From Zygnema cylindricum (Eukaryota > Streptophyta > Zygnematophyceae > Zygnematales > Zygnemataceae), in assembly GCA_037447655.1 (NCBI GenBank), contig JBBHKE010001043.1:49561-113560 (forward strand): DNA of 64,000 nt, written 5' to 3'. Every line of letters starts with the position of its first letter. The first letter of the stretch is position 1. The position numbers were made by a program, and so were the translations under genes. Positions 23,101-32,100 of the stretch are shown piece after piece. The notes under the pieces were generated by a model. It made no database searches, was not told where the DNA came from, and was given only the letters and a program-made list of their open reading frames with translations.

Positions 23101-26100
23101 CAATTGGCGATGGCATTGCCATTGGCGTTGGCAAGGAAATTAGCATTAGCTTTGTCATTGGCACTGGAATAGGCAATCACATTGGCATGGGCATTGGCAT
23201 TAGGATGGGCATTGAATTTGGCATGGTAATGGCATTTGAATGAGATTGGCACTCATATTGGCGTTCAAGTCGACATTGGCATGTGATTTGCCATTCGTAT
23301 TGCTATTGGTAATAGCAGTGGCAATTAGCATGGCATTGGCATCGACATTGGTAGAGGATTTGCATGGGCATGGGCATTGGCAAGGGCATCGGCAATCGCA
23401 TGGGCATTAGCATCTCCTTGGCCATCGCCATGTGTATTACCGTCGCATGAAGGTTGGCCTTAGTATCCGCATGGGCACTGACATGGGCATTGGCACGGCA
23501 AAGGAATGGAAAAAAGCATGGACATCCGCATGAGCATTCACATCGGCATGGGCATTGGCATGTGCTTTGGTATCGGCAATGGCATTAGCATTGGCTCGAG
23601 GATAGGCATGGAACTGGCATTCATGTTGGCATTAGAATTGGCATTGGCAATAGAATGGCTATTTGCATGGGCATATGCATTGGCTCAATTTGAACTGATT
23701 TCCTGTTTCAACTGTTTAACTTGACTTTTAAGCACAAAAAATCCTAGTAACAATACCCTAAATGAAACGCTATTGGCTATTAAAAATAGTTGCTTGATAT
23801 TACAAATTCCATTAATTTTTTTTTCGTTATGATTTTTACTAGTAATATAATTATTTTCGCTATTTCTAACAATTATTATAATCTATGAATCTACATAAAT
23901 ATTAGGGAAACCATAACTCCCAAATATTAGAGAAATTGGGTAGCAGTTCAAAAAGAAACAAAGCAATGATTGTATTTTCAATAACAGCGCTGCTCTTATG
24001 CAAACCTGTCTACATAAAGTAACATGCAACAAATAAAACTACTTTGAGCGCACATTTGATACATAACCAAAGTGTAGTTTTGTGTCTTACAACTCTCTAA
24101 GGGATGTCAAGTTAACAATCGACAATGGAATACTTCCACTCAACTGGTTGTTAAACAGGACTCTGTGACAACAGAAGTCCCCAACCCACCAAGCACACAC
24201 CCTCGTCAAGTTCCTTCTAGTTAGTTTGGGTTACAAGGCTAAGAACAATCTTATCCCTCACCTGTCATACCCTTTGCCTTCCGCCCTTGCTTCATATGGG
24301 TTATTCCATTTAATATGATCTAACGAAAAAAAAAACAAAAAATACAAAGAAGTAATAGTCGGAAACTTATGAAAAGAAAAAACAATAAAAACTGGAGAAA
24401 AAAAAAGTTCGAAATGACTCTTCCTTTCACATCACATGGCTTTGCCCGTAATCACCCAACCACCCATTATCTTTCTCCATCACAAAAAATATGTATGATT
24501 CTCAAACATATTAGAGATAAAAGCCTCGAGAAAAGATAGAAAGGAAAGTACACTTAGTAAATGTGATGTTTCCACATCACATCAATTTCAATCATGATCC
24601 CTTATGTTTTACTTCCCCACCCCTCGAACCACCTACCCTCTTTCCCCATCACGTCATTTAGCTTCCATAGTCATGTTTAAGGATATAAAAATTTTGATTT
24701 TCCAATGGAATGATTATACTAAGTATTATAAAAAAGTAGTTTTAAGGTTCTTTTAGAAAGATCAACATAGTTGTTGACTTATTTTTGAAAACTAAGTACA
24801 ATTACTAGACATTGATCTCTAAAATTTATTGACTTTTATAGATTGTAATGAATTTTGAATATAAAATATTGTTATTAAGATTTTATTGTTTATTACAACT
24901 ACTATTATTATTACTATTTTTATTCCTATTAATTATAAATTAATTTTGTAATTTTTTTTATGTTCATGTTTCCTTTTCTTAATCCATCACAAACCGAAAC
25001 CTTTAAGAATACATTTTTTATGCGCAATATAGCCTTAGTGGCATGTGTCTCACAAGTATTGGAGGGATCTCATTTGACCAACGGACGATGGAATGCTTCC
25101 ACTCATGTAGTTGTTCGCTACATCTCTGCCACACCGCACATCCCCACTCCACCAACACCCCTCGCATCCCCACAAGTGTCTCAAAGTTAGTGTGGGCTTC
25201 ATGGTCATGGTCTAAAATAATACACAAAAAAAGTCTAAACTCTTAGTAAACTAAAGGGTTTTTATCCAACATCACTCTTAAATTTCGAAATGGTAAACAT
25301 TATATTTTACTGGTTTTCTGTTTTAATGAATCAAATTCACACTCACACACACAATGTCTATCACAATTGCATTTATTTTCATAACTCCTTCCCCCAACCC
25401 CTTGAATCCCAATCGTTATGCTTTTCTACATTTTGTCACCAAACTTTCTAGTTGAAATTATCGTTTAAAAAAAATAATCATAGCAAAGTTAACTACATAG
25501 GACTAATTTACAGGTACTAATCTAAAAAAATCTCAAATGTGGCTGCCAAAAAAACATGATTGCTTTGATCATTTTTCTGAACGGAAAGATACATTTTCCC
25601 CCATGCAAAGATGTGCATGTGAATAAAAATTATATATGTATGTATGTAAAAATACAAAATTGAATAAACTAGTAGCAAATATGTTCTCCGCGCATATATC
25701 CAGTACCACCCATAAATAGAAAAAAAAACACAACTTTGATCTGATTTTCAATGATGTTATACAGATTTCATAGTTGCACTCAACAATCACCACACATTCG
25801 CATATGTTTATTTTGTACTGTACATTTTTAGTAAGTGTGAATCCTTAGTAACGTTTGAGAAGGTTGTAAACAACTGCTACACGTAAAGCGGTTAGTGATT
25901 ATAAATATCAACAAATTTTTCTAATCAAAGTTGGAGTTAAAGTAGAAGGCAAAAATTATTTTTTGTTGCTCTTTCCGCTAATAATCTCTATTAATAATAA
26001 GTATTTGATATTGATTGTAATGTAATATAATTTATCATAGTTATGTTTACTTATAATTTACTATTTATTATTTAGTGTTGTGTTTATAAATTATTATCGT

Positions 26101-29100
26101 GCTTTCTGGCCCCACCGTTTCCACAACAAACCAGACTTTACAGATTTCACTAGGTTGCACAAGATTGGTGGCCACTTGTCACAAACTCGATGCCTACTTT
26201 CCTTCAGGAAAAAAATTTACACATCGTCATACCAGGTGGTAACCTCTCCAGAGTTTCCCAAACAACTGAGTTATAACGTCTTAACATACACATGTTTCGT
26301 CAGCCACAGTGTTGCTCATGTATCTTGCTAAATTTTTACAATGTTGTGAATACTTTTGGCCGATAACGACAGTTAAATGTTGCGATAACATGTCCAATTG
26401 TCTCGTGTGCAGAGGACTGACACCCCGATCTAAAAATCTACCGACAATACTATGAAAAGACTATTAAACGGGTCTAAAGTTATGTTTGTAGAGGAAATGG
26501 ATGCATACTACCATGACATTTTGTTACAAGGAAGTCAACAGTCCTAGGAAAATGGCATCGATCCGCCAATTGCATAGTTTGTGGCAAAATGGTTGGACAG
26601 ATATGTCATCAACAAACCACTTGCGGATTTTTCGGTTGTAAGCCCTTATTACCTGAGTTATTGATGTGTGAATAATTCGATTCATGACGCCTTTACATCA
26701 ATCATGTACGATGAACTCAAGTCAGGTTGTTGTTTGACGGTGTTGTTGCACTATTATTAGTTCACCTACATGGTGAACCTTATTGCCTATATACCAATGA
26801 TGAGTGACTGTCTCGAAGCGAATCATTACATCTTGGGAATGGAATAAAGTGTAATGAAGTGAAGAGCTGCAAAATTATTAGCGAGGTTACTCAGTATATA
26901 ATGACATGCGCCACCAAGCACGGGCCATTCACAAGTTGTCCTCCACCTTAATTTTATAACAAGATTCATAGAGCACTTGCATGAATGGATCATCCCACTT
27001 AGCAAGTGTGTGCCATGATTGATGCGTCAAGGATCAAATCTTGTTCGTGACCACTGGATGCACTTATAATTTTGGTGTTGTAATCTATGGCTAAATTAAT
27101 TAACAATATGTTATCAGAGTGGCCGCAAGCTAAGATGGTGGTCGATACGTCGAAATAAAAACGTAAAAATAAATTTGAACATGAGAATCAGGGAGGCTTA
27201 AATTGACCCTGAGACGGTTCATGTTGTCGTTTATGGTCGAATGGGAAACCATTTGACCACCAAGTATGAGGGTTGAAGATATAATTTCCCTTTCAAACCT
27301 TATCATAAGAACATTGTGGAATTGACTGTCATTACACGTATGTGAATTTTTCCAAGAAAGAAGGTATAAAGCAAGAATGGGCACATATCGAATTTAAAAA
27401 GACTTGCCTCTGTTACTATTGAAAGGTCTGTGGGTATAAAAAATGTCAAGATGTTTGTTGGCAAACTGGCGATTTGCGTACCCACATGAGGTATGATGTA
27501 ATGATTATTTGTACATTTTGTAAGCATTATTGTTTATTGTTAAAAACAGATATATATGAAAATCAAAAGCTAAAACAAAAATAGTATTGATATAACTTAG
27601 CAAACTGTTATCATAATTATTGCAACAAACCCTAACCATTTAGAGTGTTGATGCCTATCATAACCACAATGACATGTGTCTTACATATATGTGAGAGAAG
27701 TCATTTGCGTGATAGACGATGGAATGGTTCCACTCAACTGGTTTTGAGATAGATCTCTGTGTCACCAAACATTCCCATCCCACCAATTCCCTACACACCA
27801 ATTAAATCAGTACATTCTAATTGAGGGATAATTATTTTATACTTCATAATTATAGTTGTTATTACGACTACATATTGCATTTGCGTTGATATTGGCATCG
27901 CATAGGTTTTTGATTTTGCATTGGCATTGGAATTGGCATGGACATGGCCCATTGACATTGGCATAAGCATTGGCAAAGGCACTCGCATTAGCATATGCAT
28001 TTGAACTGCCAATGGGCAATGGCATTGCCATTGGCATTGGCAAGGAAATTAGCATTAGCGCTGTCATTGGCACTGGAATAGGCAATCACAGTCACATGGG
28101 CATTGGCATTAGAATGGGCATTGAATTTGGCATGGTAATGATATTTGAATGAAATTGGCATTCAAATTGGCGTTCATGCGGATATTGGCATGTGATTTGC
28201 CATTCGTATTGTCATTGGTAATAGCAGTGGCAATTGGCATGGAATTGGCATCGACATTGGTAGAGGATTTGCATGGGCATGGGCACTCGCAAGGGCATCG
28301 GCAATCGCATGGGCATTAGCATCTGCTTGGGCATCGCCATGTGCATTACCGTGGCATGAAGGTTGGCCTTAGCATTCGCATGGGCACTGGCATGGGCATT
28401 GGCACGGCAAAGGAATGGGAAAAAGCATGAGCATCCGCATGAGCATTCACATAGGCATAGGCATAGGCATTGACAGTTGCATGGGCATTGGCATTTGCTT
28501 TGGTATCAGCATTGGCATAAGCATGGGCTTTATGATAAGCATTAACATTAAAATTGGCATTCGCGTTTGAATACGAATATGCATTGTCAATAGAATGGCC
28601 ATTTGCATGGGTATATGCAATGGCCTCTTCGTGAGCATTGGCATTGCCTATGTTATGGCCGTTCGCTAATTCAAGGGCATTAGGATGTGAATTAGCTTTG
28701 GCATTGTGAAAGGCATGGAAATCTGCTTTGTTATTGCCATTGGCATGGTCATTTGCAATGGCGTGGGCCTGGGTGTTTGCATCATTTGCATAGCCATAGA
28801 AATGGACGTGGGGATGGGTATTTACATTATTACGGGCATTAGCATGAGTGCAGGTATTGGTATAGGCAATGTCATTAGCATTGAATTGGCATTAAACATT
28901 ATCAATGTCATGGGCATTAACTTTGGCATAAGAATATGTGTTAGCATTGGTATTACCATTAGAATTAAAATTGACATTAGAATTGGCATTGGTAATGGCA
29001 TTGGCATTCGCCTTGGCATTTGCCTTGGCATTGGCTTTGGCATTATTATGGACATGCACATGAGCATTCTCATGGGCATTGACATTAGCAGGCATATTGG

Positions 29101-32100
29101 CATTGTCATGGGTTGGACAACTGGCACTTGCAATTCCAACGATGTGGGCGTATTGACCATGGCATAGGCCTCGCAAAAGGCATGGATGGCCCTAGATTTT
29201 GCTAACGTTATTGGCATTGATGTAGGGACCGTCATTAGCATGGGTATTGACATTGGCATGGGCATCGGAGTTGTCATCAAAATTAGCATAGGTAGTCGCG
29301 CTAGTACTAACACTGGCTTTGGCATCAACATTGGTATGGTTTTTCGCATTAACATGGCATTTTTCATTGACATTGGCATTGTATTGCCATTAGCGTACGC
29401 ATTGGGAGAAGCGATAGCATTGTCAAGGGATTTGCTTTTTGCATTAGCAAAACCATCCACATTGGCATAGTATTACCTTTAGCTTGCGGATAGGCACTAG
29501 TATTGGAAACATCATTGCATTGGTATGGAATTGGAATTGGCTTTAGCATTGGCATTGGCATTGGAATTATCTTTGGCATAATAATTGCCGTTAGCATTGG
29601 CATTTTCATTGTCATTTTCATTGGCATTGGCATGGCATTGGCATGTGCCTCGTGCACATTGCAATCGGCATAAGCAAGGGCACTGCCTAGCACATTACAA
29701 TTGGCATCGGCATTCGAATCGCCATTGGAGATGATGTTAGCATTAGCATTGGCATAGGCATTTGGCAATCGCATTGACAACGCATTGTCCAAGGCACTTG
29801 CATTGACATTAGAGTTGGAATTTTCATTAGAAATGTCATTGTCATTATCATTTGCATCACCAAAGGTATCCTAGAGGAATAATATTGGCATTGACATTGA
29901 TCGGGCAAGGTGATTGGCATTGACTTCAACTTTGGCATTAGCGTTGGCATTGGCATTTGCTTTGGCATCTGCATTGGTACTGGCGTAGGGGCATAAGCGT
30001 ATACTTTAGCATTGGCATTACCATTGGCGTGGGGCCATTGGCCCTGGCTTTGTAATTGGCATTAGCGTTGACATTGGCATTGCCATTTTTTTTGCATTAG
30101 CATTGGCATCCGCTTTGGCATTGGCAATGACATTAGCGCCAGCGTTGAGATTGGCATTCCCATTGGCATTGGCATGGGCATGGGCTGGCACAGACATAGA
30201 CATGGCTACATCATTGTCATGGGCACTGGCATTGGCATTTTCAGTTGCATTGGCATTGGACATGGTATTCGTATTTGCGTTTGTGGCAACTACCGCGCGA
30301 GGAGCAAGTCATGCAATACTGGCAAAAGGAGCAGCTGTACCAGTATAAGCAAAGCATTAGCGTGTTTATACAATTTTTCTGAAAATATGAACTTGAATTT
30401 TCAGCATGAAAATTGATGACCGCAAAAAAAAAAATAGTCATTTTTGTAACAATTGTGCCAACTTTTTTTTTTTATATATATTATGATTCCTTCAAACTTC
30501 GATGCTATAAAATAGTTTGTACACCATAACAGCCATTGTGCAATTTAGATTTGTAACTTATCCATATGCTTATGGGTCTTACAAGGATACGAGGGATTTC
30601 AGTTTACCCATGGACGATGGAATGCTTCCGCTCAACTGGTTGCCATAAATCCATCTGTGAAAATCACAACAACCTCACCGATCCCATAGAAGTGCCATGA
30701 GTTACAAAGGGCCCACTTAAGTAATTTATAACCATTATTTTAGGTATTCATTTGTATTTAAAAAAGTTGACCTCGCCTTGACGTATCCAACGCAATCATA
30801 CTTTTAAAAATCAGCACATTTATTTCTTGGAAAAAAGAAAACATAAGATATTAAATAGACCGATCACAATATAAGAGAAATCCCCTCCCACCATGCACTC
30901 GCCACCCTCCCTCCCTCCTAACCCCCACTCTCCATGTCAGGCACCATTTTGATGAAAAAACAAAAAGGGCAAACAAAAAGGGGAAAGTCTAATGTTTTTT
31001 TTCTTTTGAAATAATTTTTGCTTCGAAAATAAAACGTCAATTATAAAAAGCGAAAAATTGATAACTATGCCAACTTTGAACTGTAATTACGGAATGTACA
31101 GTTTTCGATATGGTAATACATTTTACGCAACAAACTGTCACCATTTAGTCTACGACTCTGTTGCGTAACATAACCATGATGCCATGTGTCTTACAAGGTT
31201 CGGAGGGAAGTCAATCTAATGATGGACAGTGGAATTATTCCAGTCAATTGAAGATCATACAGTATCCTGTAATATCCCCACCCTCCCCCCGGCCCCCCGT
31301 GAACATGCCTCACATTAAAGATATGCAATAAGATGAACCACCGAAGCTATTTTGTAATTTTTAGTGTAAATATGTATTTTTTTTCACCCACCGTGCAACT
31401 TGCAATAATTGAAGGGTATATTTGATGAAATACCCTTCTTACTAATGGGTTTGACTCCATAAACGGAATGTGGGCACAAACATACTTTGAAAATATTTTT
31501 CTTCAATAAGAAAAGTATAGAAAAAGAAAAAAAATAAGAAAAAGACAATTTAGAAAACAAGAAATACACCCGGACTTCTTCACTAAAAGAAAAAGATGAA
31601 CCAAAAGATAAAATATAAAATGCAATTTCCCATTTCTCTTCATTATAATTATGCATATACTCCTTTCCTACTGTTCCTTTTCTGTATAAGATGCACCCTT
31701 CCAATCCTCCCGATGTTCACTCACAAAGTGTTGAGTCGTACGAGGTTGCCAATCTCCGGCGCAATTGTACCACCTAGTGTTATACTTTGTAGAACCCTAC
31801 ACCCCCCACCATAGGCCGCTGAACATTATCATTTGCTCCCCGCCCATCCCCTCCCTCTCCTCAGATACGACACCGAAATGATAGCTGGAAATTTCGCTAG
31901 TTCACCCACCTCCCCACCCTTGTTGCCCCTCCTCTCTCCTAACTAGATCCATCATCCTCTCCCCCCCCCATTCACCATCCCCACTTCCCTTCCAATTCAA
32001 CTGAAATGCCACATTCTCTTTGCATCCCCTTTTATCTACCCCCTCAACCTTTTTCTCCTCATTGCATCATTTCCAATTGCCTTACCCCTCTTTTCCTAGC

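Noticed and set aside
15175-25246. Plus-strand peptides with a recurring RWMMECFHS or MDDGMLPLNWL motif
   Set aside because: They are antisense readings of the minus-strand LRR exons; the conservation belongs to the LRR frame, which has splice sites and constant 72-nt length.
28447-30348. Long open frames of Met-Pro, Asn-Ala and Gly-Ile repeats on both strands, up to 212 codons
   Set aside because: They are translations of a degenerate GGCATT hexamer that has no stop in any frame; all frames are open alike and no codon constraint is visible.
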